Part shown: positions 41,594 through 50,151 of the stretch, in pieces
Layout: every line of letters starts with the position of its first letter
Position numbering within the stretch: position 1 is the first letter of the stretch
DNA from: an uncultured Lachnospiraceae bacterium
GTDB lineage: Bacteria; Bacillota; Clostridia; Lachnospirales; Lachnospiraceae
Length of the DNA: 64,000 nucleotides
Direction of reading: 5' to 3'
NCBI GenBank assembly: GCA_910577955.1
Contig: CAJTNC010000006.1
Span: forward strand, 1 to 64,000
Made by a program: the position numbers and the translations under genes
The notes under the pieces: generated by a model
What the model was told of the DNA's origin: nothing
Databases searched by the model: none
The model's input: only the letters and a program-made list of their open reading frames with translations

Positions 41594-43216
41594 TCAATCA
41601 TAATCCCATTCGTAATCCCGAACAGCTCCTGTCTGCGCGTCGATCTCGTACTCATATTCCATATTTCCGGCAATAAACTCTATCTCATAGACCAAGAGAC
41701 CGTCGTCATAATCCTGTTTCGCCTTTTGAAACCAAACTGCATCTGCCGTCTGCCCTGCGTGGTTTAGCGCAATCTCCTTCGCCTGATCCACCGTAATGGA
41801 AGCGGAAGTATTTCCGGCATTTTCATTGTGCAGCGTATCCGCCATCTCCCTCTTGTTCTTCACAATATCGCCCGTCTGTGCATTGATCTCATACTCGTAT
41901 TCCACATTTCCTGCAACAAACTCGATCTCATAGACCAAGAGGCCGTCGTCGTAATCCTGTTTCGCCTTTTCAAACCAGACCGCATCTGCCGTCTGCCCTG
42001 CATGGTTTAATGCAATCTCTTTGGCCCGTTCCACCGTGATGGGCGCGGAGGGATCTACGCCGCCTGTTCCTACACCGGTTCCTGTATTTGCATTGCTTCC
42101 CGTACCTGCACCGGTTCCTGTATTTGCATTGCTTCCCGTACCTGCACCGGTTCCTGTATTTGCATTACTTCCCGCTCCCGCACTGTTCTCATTACCGTAT
42201 GCCCCGTCATGGTTAGGATTCTCATAATAATCCATCGTCTGACTGATCTTGTTTTTCACAACCTCGCCGGTTCTGGCATCAATGTCGAACTCGTATTCAT
42301 ATCCTCCGCAGTAAAAATCTATCTCATAGACCAGCACACCTCTCTCCACATCCATATCTGTGCGGTAAAAACTGATATCTCCCTCTGACAGCCCCGCATG
42401 AGCAAGCGCTATCTCTTTTACTTTCTCCACTCCGATATAAGCCTTATCGCTGGCATTACCCACAGCAGAAACTTTCTCTATTCCGGACTCCGCCGCCTCG
42501 ATGAGAAGATTCAATTCATTGATAGAGAACGGCACCAGTTCCTCAAAAGTGTACCCTCTGCCGCTGTCTAAAATATCCTGTATCAGCTGCGCCTTTCCGG
42601 AGGTGATACCGTACTGGTCCGCCAACTGCTGCAGATCAGCGCTTCCCGTAATAGTCTGGCTTAGCACTGCTCCGGGAAACCCGTCCGATTCCAGCATTTT
42701 GTTGACTTCATTAGTCAATTTTTCCTGCAGCAACGCTCCCTTCTCTGTATCATCATTGTCCACACTGATCAAAATAGAATTAGCCAGATCGTTCAGGTAA
42801 CCGTTGCGAAGCATGGAACCGACTAACGCATTGACAGCCACATTGACATCGCTGCGCGACAAATCCATATCGCCTATCACAATCTCCCCATCCCCGTTCA
42901 AAGCTTTCACATCCAGCACTTTCTCCTTTTCGTTGACCAAAATCTGAAGACTTGGATTCACTTCCAGAGACACCGTGGAATCCACCCTGTAGTTGACCCG
43001 GTACGCTTTCAGCCCAAAGCCCCCTCCCATCACGAAAACCAGACAGACCGCTGCTGCCATCAGATATTTCAGAGGTTTCTTATTTTTCTTTGTTTCTTCC
43101 ATTACGATCACCTGCCCTTTCTTCTGGCTGCAGTCAATGAGGATCGCATCGCAGATATCCGGCGCAGCGTTTACATATGCCTGTCTGATCTTTTCTCTTT
43201 TATCAGCCTCTCTCAT
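41594..43216 (-). CDS. RsgI-like anti-sigma protein with three PepSY domains
   Basis: A 540-residue membrane protein. A cytoplasmic part of about 50 residues precedes one membrane helix at about 50-68 (YLMAAAVCLVFVMGGGFGLKAY). Outside, an RsgI-like domain begins with RVDSTVSLEVNPSLQILVNEKEKV, followed by three PepSY-type domains (about 265-345, 395-460, 475-535). A low-complexity Gly/Thr/Asn/Ser linker of three 12-residue repeats lies at about 350-385. The start overlaps the sigma-factor stop by 14 bases, so it is the cognate anti-sigma factor. RsgI proteins often sense extracellular polymers; here PepSY domains replace carbohydrate-binding modules. Confidence 0.85.
   Translation of the reverse strand: MREADKREKIRQAYVNAAPDICDAILIDCSQKKGQVIVMEETKKNKKPLKYLMAAAVCLVFVMGGGFGLKAYRVNYRVDSTVSLEVNPSLQILVNEKEKVLDVKALNGDGEIVIGDMDLSRSDVNVAVNALVGSMLRNGYLNDLANSILISVDNDDTEKGALLQEKLTNEVNKMLESDGFPGAVLSQTITGSADLQQLADQYGITSGKAQLIQDILDSGRGYTFEELVPFSINELNLLIEAAESGIEKVSAVGNASDKAYIGVEKVKEIALAHAGLSEGDISFYRTDMDVERGVLVYEIDFYCGGYEYEFDIDARTGEVVKNKISQTMDYYENPNHDGAYGNENSAGAGSNANTGTGAGTGSNANTGTGAGTGSNANTGTGVGTGGVDPSAPITVERAKEIALNHAGQTADAVWFEKAKQDYDDGLLVYEIEFVAGNVEYEYEINAQTGDIVKNKREMADTLHNENAGNTSASITVDQAKEIALNHAGQTADAVWFQKAKQDYDDGLLVYEIEFIAGNMEYEYEIDAQTGAVRDYEWDYD
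42069..42176 (-). repeat. Three tandem 36-bp repeats inside the anti-sigma gene
   Basis: Units at 42069-42104, 42105-42140 and 42141-42176 differ at only a few bases and encode the 12-residue repeat of the Gly/Thr/Asn linker. Likely prone to copy-number change. Confidence 0.85.
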
Positions 43217-43787
43217 CTTCCTTGCTCTCCTCCATAAAATTTCGCAGCTTTTTCAACGCTCTGTTATATTTGGATAAAACCGTAGAAAGCGGCAGATCAA
43301 GCAGCTTTGCAATCTCTCTGTGCCTGAAACCGGCCGCAGCATGAAGGACAACGATCTGTCTTTCCTGATCTGAAAGACGTCCCATACATTCCGCCAAAAT
43401 CAGTCTGTCTTCCGGAGACATATTTGGATTGCTCTCTATATAGCTTTCCCAATCCTCCTGCGGAATATCGGACCTCTTCTGATATTCCCGATATTTTTGC
43501 AGACACAGATTCCTTGTGATCGTCAAGATCCACGCCATCGGCCTTCCCTCTGCACAATACTTTCCCGCGCCGGACCACACCGCCACATACAGATCGTGCA
43601 TCACATCCTCCGCATCCTGTGCGTTTTTCAGGGTAGATAAAGCAAAACCGAATACAGAGGCGCCGGTCCTGTAATACAACTCCTCCAATGCATTCAAATC
43701 CTGCTTTTTAATGGCTAAAAGACACTGTTCCACCGCATCATCGCTGCAGTCTCCCCGCCTGTTATCTATCTGTGCCCAGTGAAACAT
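43203..43787 (-). CDS. ECF-like sigma-70 family RNA polymerase sigma factor
   Basis: A 194-residue sigma factor with region 2 (LYYRTGASVFGFALSTLKNAQDAEDVMHDLYVAVW) and region 4 (RLSDQERQIVVLHAAAGFRHREIAKLLDLPLSTVLSKYNRALKKL). It has no regions 1 or 3, like ECF factors. Its 3' end overlaps the anti-sigma gene. Target promoters are not identified; no clear second copy of a candidate motif was found near other genes. Confidence 0.92.
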   Translation of the reverse strand: MFHWAQIDNRRGDCSDDAVEQCLLAIKKQDLNALEELYYRTGASVFGFALSTLKNAQDAEDVMHDLYVAVWSGAGKYCAEGRPMAWILTITRNLCLQKYREYQKRSDIPQEDWESYIESNPNMSPEDRLILAECMGRLSDQERQIVVLHAAAGFRHREIAKLLDLPLSTVLSKYNRALKKLRNFMEESKEDERG

Positions 43788-43965
43788 CTTACAGTTTTAC
43801 CCCTTTCCTTTAGTTAATGTACGAGCAGGCAGTTTTATTGCACAAATTCTTTATTTTTTAGCAACAATAGCCCTATTCTTTTATTTTATACTGTTTGTCA
43901 AATAATGCAACTATGCTCTAAGTCCGTCATACACAATCCTGACTGCTGGAAATCTTACTTTTTCC

Positions 43966-45063
43966 TTATATCGTCTGTAACAAATACCGTATCCAGTTTC
44001 CGCCAAGTATCTTTTTTACTGTCTCCACCGACATTCCCCTTCTGAGCAATTCCGCGGTAAGGGCGGGGAGCTGTGTCGTATCTTCCAAAAAATTCCCCTC
44101 ACCCAGATTAAGCCCAAACCCTACGCAGTCTTCCCCGGCGCTCTCAAGCAAATAAAAGATCTGGGCACACAGAGCACAGATATAGGAACACCCCTCCGGC
44201 TCACAGTTTGACCTCTTTTCACCTTTTATTCCATCCGGAATACGGCAGTTAAATTCCCGATAGCCGTTCACACCGATCACGCCGCCCCGCTTGGCGACCT
44301 CCTTTATTTCCTCCTCCGTCAGATTTCTCCGGTGTTCCACGACAGCGGCTCCGTTAGAATGGGTCGCCGCGTATGGTTTTTTCGTAAAGGAAGGCAAAAG
44401 CCACGCCGCCTGTCTGCTCAAATGGCTGCTGTCAACAAATATTCCAAGCTGTTCCATCAAAAAGAGCGCCTGTACCCCTTTATCGGTGATTGGCGGTTCT
44501 TCCGTCCCGCCGCATACTGCAGCTCTGCACTTCTCTCCCGTTCCTCTTGCAAAAACATTCGGAAGTTCACTCCTCTCATTCCATGTAAGGGACGCCCCCC
44601 GCACCCCCATTGCGTAAAAACACCGCAGCAGTTCCGGCTCCCCTTCCAACACATCCAATCCTTCCAGATAAAGCAGCACGCCTATCCTTTGTCTTCTTGA
44701 CAATCCTCTTTTTGCCGTGGTCCGCAAAAGAGAATCCCTGTCTGTCACAAGCGCCACCCTTCCTTTCGTCTCCTCTAAATCCGCGTAAAAAGCAGCCAGC
44801 ATCTCCATCGCTTTCGTCAAAAGCGCTCCCCTTAAAATAGCGCCGTCCACCTTACATTCCTCCAACTCGTCCGTACCTAAAAAGAGCGATGCAAATATCA
44901 AGTTTACACCGCTCTTCAACCATTCTTTTTTATGATACTTATTCAAAACCCCCGTCTCGCCGTCCCTGCGCCTTCTGTAAACTTCCGTCACAAGATCCCG
45001 ATGAGCGTCCGCCACCGGACAGCTTCTATGCAGATAAGCTGCATACCAGTCAAAATAATCCAT
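43966..45063 (-). CDS. Membrane dipeptidase family (peptidase M19)
   Basis: A 365-residue renal-dipeptidase-type metalloenzyme. Metal ligands: DAHRDL near residue 20, the glutamate in LYLEGLD, histidine in DSSHLSR and in ATHSNGAAVVEHRRNL. Such enzymes cleave dipeptides including D-amino-acid ones. There is no signal peptide, so it is cytoplasmic. The start ATG 45063 follows GGGGA; a GTG at 45078 is in frame. It is flanked by carD on the same strand; no operon partner suggests a substrate. Confidence 0.85.
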   Translation of the reverse strand: MDYFDWYAAYLHRSCPVADAHRDLVTEVYRRRRDGETGVLNKYHKKEWLKSGVNLIFASLFLGTDELEECKVDGAILRGALLTKAMEMLAAFYADLEETKGRVALVTDRDSLLRTTAKRGLSRRQRIGVLLYLEGLDVLEGEPELLRCFYAMGVRGASLTWNERSELPNVFARGTGEKCRAAVCGGTEEPPITDKGVQALFLMEQLGIFVDSSHLSRQAAWLLPSFTKKPYAATHSNGAAVVEHRRNLTEEEIKEVAKRGGVIGVNGYREFNCRIPDGIKGEKRSNCEPEGCSYICALCAQIFYLLESAGEDCVGFGLNLGEGNFLEDTTQLPALTAELLRRGMSVETVKKILGGNWIRYLLQTI

Positions 45064-45137
45064 TCTTTTCCCCAGCACGTTTTTTTCAGTCTATGCGCCT
45101 GTCTGCCTTTATATACCCTGCGGTATGTCCTGTCTTT

Positions 45138-45653
45138 CTATATGCCAAGCACCGCACATTTTTTCTTGATTTTTTCCGCCATAAACTCCTGCACTTCCTC
45201 CTTCGGCATCTGCAGAGAAAAAGCCAACTCCCCATACAAATTTTCTTCCGCCATCTGAAGGTAGCGCTCATCACTGCTCGTAACCTTCTTGCCCTTCGAT
45301 AGCCTGTCCATCTTCCGGGAATAAAGAGTTTTGATGATCCTTACCCACTCTTTACAGTCGCAGGTCTTCATCTTTTCCTTATAAATCTCTTCCCGCCTTT
45401 TCTCATCTCCGATGGAAAGTGTATCGATCTCCTCCAGCTCATCTATCAGAGCGTCACTTTCTTTCCTCGTCAGAATCGGCCGCATCACCACTTTATCGCT
45501 GTCCACCACCGCATAGATCCTGCTGTTTCGCCCATACACAGGCACAAGTGTATAATAGTCCTTATCCGAACTTCCAATCGGCAAAGGACCGATTCCTTCC
45601 ACCCTGCATACCCCTGTGTTCCCATACACAACATATTCGCCCACTTTAAACAT
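45138..45653 (-). CDS. CarD family transcriptional regulator
   Basis: A 171-residue CarD/CdnL-type protein with the RNA-polymerase-interacting domain (FKVGEYVVYGNTGVCRVEGIGPL; YTLVPVYGRNSRIYAVVDSDKVVMRPILT) and a C-terminal helical DNA-binding region (EWVRIIKTLYSRKMDRLSKGKKVTSSDERYLQMAEENLYGE). These proteins bind the RNA polymerase beta subunit and tune promoter opening. Its own promoter is visible at 45688-45716. Confidence 0.9.
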   Translation of the reverse strand: MFKVGEYVVYGNTGVCRVEGIGPLPIGSSDKDYYTLVPVYGRNSRIYAVVDSDKVVMRPILTRKESDALIDELEEIDTLSIGDEKRREEIYKEKMKTCDCKEWVRIIKTLYSRKMDRLSKGKKVTSSDERYLQMAEENLYGELAFSLQMPKEEVQEFMAEKIKKKCAVLGI

Positions 45654-45687
45654 TTGATTGCCTTTCCCAGCTTGTCCTGTCATATTT

Positions 45688-45716
45688 ATTTTAACAGACT
45701 TTTTGTCGTTTTGTAA
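45688..45716 (-). promoter_or_regulatory. carD promoter
   Basis: TTACAA (45711-45716), 17-base spacer and TAAAAT (45688-45693) on the minus strand, 35 bases before the start. Confidence 0.6.
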
Positions 45717-45817
45717 GTAATTTTTTCAAAAAAACCATTTTTGTGAAATATCGTCAAAAAATTATACAGCTTTTTATTAAATCTTATACGAAAGCGAAAA
45801 ATCCCATGACCGTGACG

Positions 45818-45849
45818 AAAAAAGAGCTGCAGTTTGTCCTACAGCTCTT
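45818..45849 (-). terminator. Terminator overlapping the blaR1 stop
   Basis: Minus-strand stem GAGCTGTAG-GACAAA-CTGCAGCTC followed by TTTTTTCG; the BlaR1-like stop codon lies in the first arm. Confidence 0.85.
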
Positions 45850-48451
45850 TTCGCAATGTCCCATAATTATATTTGTCCGCCTCGGAAACCCTCTCCGTGC
45901 GAATTTCTCCTTCCTGACTGCTCAGCACCAGATGGCTGTTTTGCAGATAATAAGTAAGTCCCTCCGCCCAGTCGCGGAACATCTCATCGTCATATCTAAC
46001 CTCTCCTCCAAACCGGAATCTGCTGCCGGCGATCTGCCTGATCTCCCCTCTCTCGTCTAGTCGATTCTCTCCGAGACGGTACACCTGATAGCCGTACTCG
46101 CCGTAATCGTCTCTGTCCTCAATATGCACAGTCAGTATATAATTTATACCTTCCGCCTCGCCGATATAGATATTGTTCCAGCCCGCCCTCGACGCATGGG
46201 CAAACTCCGATCCCCGAACGATTCCGTCCGCATCCTTAAAGAGCGCCACGCCGCTCTCCCCGTCCCCGGTATTGCCGGTGTAAACATCTATTTGTTCTAT
46301 CCCTGCGCCATCGCCGATATCCGCCGTCTCCGTATGGGACAAAGTATAATACTTATTCAGTACCTCCTCTGCTGCCATATGCAGATCACTCCCCGCATTT
46401 TCCGAGTACAGATCCCATTCCCAACCGCTGTTTACCGGTCTCTCATAGCTAAATCCGTTCATATAGTAACCGCTCTCCAGATCTGCACGCAGGATCAGAT
46501 TGTTTTCGATTTCACAGTATACCGTCGGATTGATCACCCTTGCCGACTGTGTGATCAATTCCGCAAATTTATCGAAACTTACCGGGGAATAAGAAAGTTT
46601 GTCCAACTCCCAGTTTACCCGGAATTCACAAGTTTCCGCAAAGGGCAGCAGCGGAAGATCATCATAGTCTCCATCCGTCACATACCGGTCAAACCCTTTC
46701 GCACTCTGTGATATGGACTGCACATATACCACATACATCCCGTCCTGAAGCTCTCTGTTTCTTAATCTCTCCGGCGACAGGGAAAACAGCTCGCTTCCGG
46801 CGTCCTCTGAAAGAATGTCGGTGTAGGACGCCTCCTCCGGCGCCTTCTGTTCAGAAGCCTGTTCTGTCCGTATCAGTTTTGCAGTGATGCCGAAGCCAAA
46901 CTCCGATAAGAAAACTTCCGCCTCCTCCGCTTCCAGTTCCACCCAGATATCATAATGCTCGGGATCCACGGAAAGTACTTCCGTAGAAGCCAAAAGCGCC
47001 TGCTCCGATATGTCATCCTGTGAAAAGACATAAATCTCCTCCGCAGTATCCGCCTCCGGATCATGATAGATTTCCAGTACATCACCCGCCTGCGCTTCCA
47101 AGGCCATCCCGAGCGGTACAGAAAACAAATACCTGTCATTCTCCTGCCGTATTATAGAAAATCCTTCGCCCATGACCTGAATACTATCCGCCTCTGCGTC
47201 AGATGCCCCGGCAAATTGGTACAATGTCCGTCCGTATCGTTCCGTTACGGACAGCTGTATCTCCTGATCCGGTGAAAAGGTGATCCGCAGAAGATCTCCG
47301 GGCATGATGATCTCAACCGCGTCCCGCTCCAAATAGAGCGAAATCTCCCTCGCCTGAGGTAGCACCACATCGCCGAAACGCGGGATACGCACCACCGTCT
47401 CCTGTCTGCCGTCCACTCCCTCTATTTCTGTTACCACCCCGTAAAAAATATTGTTATTCTCCTTCGCTTTTGCCGGATTGGCCAAAAAGACTACTCCAAG
47501 GACTGCGCTAAGAAGAACCGCGCTGCCGATAAGCAACGCCGCCGGCTTTTGATAGCGCAGCACGTTTTTGATCCTGCTTCCTGTGTCGCTCTCCCCGAAA
47601 GCCAAAGGGATCCCTTTGACAATATGCCGTCCCGACGCTGCGTTTAACAGGGAAGCTGAATACCCCTTTTTCACACCGTTCCCCAGCCTGCGGATCACCG
47701 CTTCATCACAGGACATCTCCATATCTCTTCCGCTGAGCAAAAAGGCGGCCCAAACAAGGGGATTGAACCAGTGCAGTGAAAGAGCAAGATATGCGAACAG
47801 TCTGAACACCGCATCTCCTCTCTTTATATGGATCTGCTCATGGAGCAGGATATACTGTTCCTCCTCCTTCGTCATGTTCTCCGGCAGATAAATGCGGGGA
47901 AAGAACACTCCGTACACGAAGGGTGAACCGCCCCCTCGCAGTCTGTAAATATTCTCTTTTTCACAGACCGCATCTCTCAGTCTTCTCCGCAGCCGCACTA
48001 GGGAAATCACGCTGTAAACCGCTATACTTAAAACACCGAGCAGCCACAGATAAGCGCCGGCCGTCAGCCATATTTGCATCGGATTGACGGAGGCTTCAGG
48101 CTTCCCGAGGGGAAGCCTTTCGTTCACCGCTTCCGCAAGCCCCGGCGTCGGAAGGGTAATCTCCGGTTTTTCCATATAGCCCACGTCCTCCCCTATATAC
48201 TCCATCCTCCCCCCTTTCGGAGGTTCGTTTTGCAGCGCGCCAAGCAGAGAGACAGGAAAAGAAAAAGAAACCGGACAAAGCAGTCTGAAAAGCACCACAG
48301 CCCAGAGCGCATAAGAAAAAATCTTAGGCGCCTTCTTTAGCAGGATCCTTGTAAGAAGCACTGCCGCGATCACCACACAGGCGGTAAGACTCATATTAAA
48401 AACAAGAAGAAAACATTTTACCAATGTCTGCTCAAATATCATCTGCGCCAT
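45839..48451 (-). CDS. BlaR1/M56-family membrane metallopeptidase with a long extracellular region
   Basis: An 870-residue protein. Four or more membrane segments lie in the first 330 residues. The gluzincin motif HEQIH (in YILLHEQIHIKRGD) is at about residue 204, and a further helix at about 300-320 (AALLIGSAVLLSAVLGVVFL). The remaining 550 residues are outside the cell. No penicillin-binding sensor motifs (SxxK, SxN, KTG) of classical BlaR1 are seen, so a different ligand is likely. BlaR1-type proteins cleave the partner repressor BlaI; the blaI gene overlaps this start by about 20 bases. Confidence 0.88.
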   Translation of the reverse strand: MAQMIFEQTLVKCFLLVFNMSLTACVVIAAVLLTRILLKKAPKIFSYALWAVVLFRLLCPVSFSFPVSLLGALQNEPPKGGRMEYIGEDVGYMEKPEITLPTPGLAEAVNERLPLGKPEASVNPMQIWLTAGAYLWLLGVLSIAVYSVISLVRLRRRLRDAVCEKENIYRLRGGGSPFVYGVFFPRIYLPENMTKEEEQYILLHEQIHIKRGDAVFRLFAYLALSLHWFNPLVWAAFLLSGRDMEMSCDEAVIRRLGNGVKKGYSASLLNAASGRHIVKGIPLAFGESDTGSRIKNVLRYQKPAALLIGSAVLLSAVLGVVFLANPAKAKENNNIFYGVVTEIEGVDGRQETVVRIPRFGDVVLPQAREISLYLERDAVEIIMPGDLLRITFSPDQEIQLSVTERYGRTLYQFAGASDAEADSIQVMGEGFSIIRQENDRYLFSVPLGMALEAQAGDVLEIYHDPEADTAEEIYVFSQDDISEQALLASTEVLSVDPEHYDIWVELEAEEAEVFLSEFGFGITAKLIRTEQASEQKAPEEASYTDILSEDAGSELFSLSPERLRNRELQDGMYVVYVQSISQSAKGFDRYVTDGDYDDLPLLPFAETCEFRVNWELDKLSYSPVSFDKFAELITQSARVINPTVYCEIENNLILRADLESGYYMNGFSYERPVNSGWEWDLYSENAGSDLHMAAEEVLNKYYTLSHTETADIGDGAGIEQIDVYTGNTGDGESGVALFKDADGIVRGSEFAHASRAGWNNIYIGEAEGINYILTVHIEDRDDYGEYGYQVYRLGENRLDERGEIRQIAGSRFRFGGEVRYDDEMFRDWAEGLTYYLQNSHLVLSSQEGEIRTERVSEADKYNYGTLRKEL

Positions 48452-48815
48452 CCTTTTCCTCCTCATACTCCTCTATCATCTTTTTGAGTTCCGCTACCTC
48501 CCGCCCACTCAATTTCCTCCTGCGGGAAAATGCCGCCAGAAAAACAGGCAGGGAACCGTCAAAATTTTCTTCCAAAAACTGCTCTCCCTGCGCCGCCTGA
48601 AACTCTTCTTTCGTCATGCGCACTAATACTGTGCCGTTTTCATTGACAAACAGTTCTCTGTCGCAGAGCCTTTTTAGCATCGTGTAGGTGGTGGTACGTT
48701 TCCAGTTAAAAACCCCCCCGCACAGCTTCACCAGTTCACCGCTGGCTATAGGCGCCTTCTCCCAGATCAGATCCGCAAATTTCTGTTCCATCTCCCCCAG
48801 TTTATACTGCTGCAT
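48432..48815 (-). CDS. BlaI/MecI/CopY family repressor
   Basis: A 127-residue winged-helix repressor (LGEMEQKFADLIWEKAPIASGELVKLC; KRTTTYTMLKRLCDRELFVNENGTVLVRMTKEEF). It is coupled to the M56 peptidase gene, which is expected to inactivate it. Two dyads inside the promoter upstream are its probable operators, so the pair is autoregulated. GGGAG precedes the ATG. Other targets of the repressor are unknown. Confidence 0.93.
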   Translation of the reverse strand: MQQYKLGEMEQKFADLIWEKAPIASGELVKLCGGVFNWKRTTTYTMLKRLCDRELFVNENGTVLVRMTKEEFQAAQGEQFLEENFDGSLPVFLAAFSRRRKLSGREVAELKKMIEEYEEEKDGADDI

Positions 48816-48901
48816 TTTGGTCTCCCTTTTCCTGTTTTATTTTGGCACACGCTTTGCTATTCCTTAATATTCTATATTTGGTAATCCGGATAATAAAAGT
48901 G

Positions 48902-48942
48902 GTCTAACGTCGTTAGACACTTTTAGTCTAACACCATTAGAC
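48902..48942. promoter_or_regulatory. Twin BlaI-type operators
   Basis: GTCTAACGTCGTTAGAC (48902-48918) and GTCTAACACCATTAGAC (48926-48942). Their starts are 24 bp apart. The second lies between -35 and -10 of the blaI promoter, so binding blocks transcription. Confidence 0.85.
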
Positions 48943-48953
48943 CGCTTTGTCAA
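48925..48953 (-). promoter_or_regulatory. blaI-blaR1 promoter
   Basis: TTGACA (48948-48953), 17-base spacer and TAGACT (48925-48930) on the minus strand, overlapped by operator 2. Confidence 0.8.
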
Positions 48954-48986
48954 GCCTGTCCGAATGCTGCCTCAGTTTCTGTCACT

Positions 48987-50132
48987 CTATCCGAACAACT
49001 CTCTCGTTCTCTCCATCCGCTCCGCCACCGCAACATGGAAGGGACACCTGCTCTCGCAGCTTTTACAGCCGACGCAGTCCGAAGCGTTAGCTTTTAACTC
49101 GCCGTAATGGGCGCGCACCGTCCCCGGCACTTCCTCCTGCATCACTGCCAGATCGTACAATTTGTTCACCATAGCGATATCGATCTTTCTGGGGCAGGGT
49201 GCACAGTGCCCGCAGTAAGTGCACTGTCCTGTGGAAAAAGCGTGCTTAGGCGCCTTTGCCAGCACGCTGGCATAATCCTTTTCCTCCTCCGCGGCGGTCT
49301 CATAGGCCGTCGCCGCATAGACATGTTCCGGCGTGTCAAAACCCACCATCACACTCGCCACCGCAGGCCTTGTAAGCGAATAGTGGAGACATTGTACCGG
49401 TGTAAGCGCCACACCGAAGGGCGATGTCTTTGCATCGAACAGACGGCCTCCCGCATACCCTTTCATCACCGTGATCCCCACATTCTGCTGTTCGCAGAGC
49501 TTGTAAAGATCCTCCCTGATCGGAGCAATCCCACCTAACTTCTCGTCATATGTATCCTCAAAATACTGATCCAGATCGCGCACTGCCGGCATCATATCAA
49601 AAGCCGGATTGATGCTGAAGAGAATCATCTCAATCTCCCCCTGCAGCGCCGCCATCTTTGCCACTTCCGGATTGTGGGTGCTCAGGCCGATATGGCGGAT
49701 TATCCCCTCCGTCTTTTGCTGCCGCACATAGTCCATAAATTCACCGGCCGTCACCTTCGCAAACTCTTCCGGCTCGTCGATAAAGTGGATCATGCCCAGA
49801 TCGATATAATCTGTCTGCATCCGCGCAAGCAAATCCTCAAAAGCAGGTTTTACAATAGACAGTTCTCTTGTTTTCACATACTGACCGTCCTGCCAAGTGG
49901 AACCGATATGCCCTTGAATGATCCACTTGTCCCTTCTTCCTTTTAACGCAGCTCCGATGTTGGAACGCACATTCGGCTCAGACATCCAACAGTCCAGAAT
50001 ATTGATCCCCTCCCTTTCACAGGTATCGATCACTTCTTTTACTTCCTCCGTATTATGCCGCTCCAACCATTCTCCGCCAAGGCCGATCTCGCTCACCTTA
50101 AGCCCCGTTTTTCCTAATGTTCTGTACCTCAT
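48987..50132 (-). CDS. Aldo/keto reductase with C-terminal 4Fe-4S ferredoxin domain
   Basis: A 381-residue protein. The AKR barrel is residues 1-285 (MRYRTLGKTGLKVSEIGLGGEW, the aspartate in GINILDCWMSE, DYIDLGMIHFIDEPEE, HIGLSTHNPE). A ferredoxin-like tail has CTYCGHCAPCPRKID and CVGCKSCESRCPF, with cysteines for two 4Fe-4S clusters. The usual AKR tyrosine position is not obvious. AAAGGAGG precedes the start. It is followed by a membrane iron-sulfur protein gene upstream on the same strand, suggesting electron exchange between them. Confidence 0.9.
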   Translation of the reverse strand: MRYRTLGKTGLKVSEIGLGGEWLERHNTEEVKEVIDTCEREGINILDCWMSEPNVRSNIGAALKGRRDKWIIQGHIGSTWQDGQYVKTRELSIVKPAFEDLLARMQTDYIDLGMIHFIDEPEEFAKVTAGEFMDYVRQQKTEGIIRHIGLSTHNPEVAKMAALQGEIEMILFSINPAFDMMPAVRDLDQYFEDTYDEKLGGIAPIREDLYKLCEQQNVGITVMKGYAGGRLFDAKTSPFGVALTPVQCLHYSLTRPAVASVMVGFDTPEHVYAATAYETAAEEEKDYASVLAKAPKHAFSTGQCTYCGHCAPCPRKIDIAMVNKLYDLAVMQEEVPGTVRAHYGELKANASDCVGCKSCESRCPFHVAVAERMERTRELFG

Positions 50133-50151
50133 ACGCGCCTCCTTTTCCGTG

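Noticed and set aside
42069..42176. Tandem 36-bp units that resemble CRISPR repeat length
   Set aside because: The units are contiguous with no spacers, lie in frame inside the anti-sigma gene and encode a 12-residue linker repeat; no cas genes are present.
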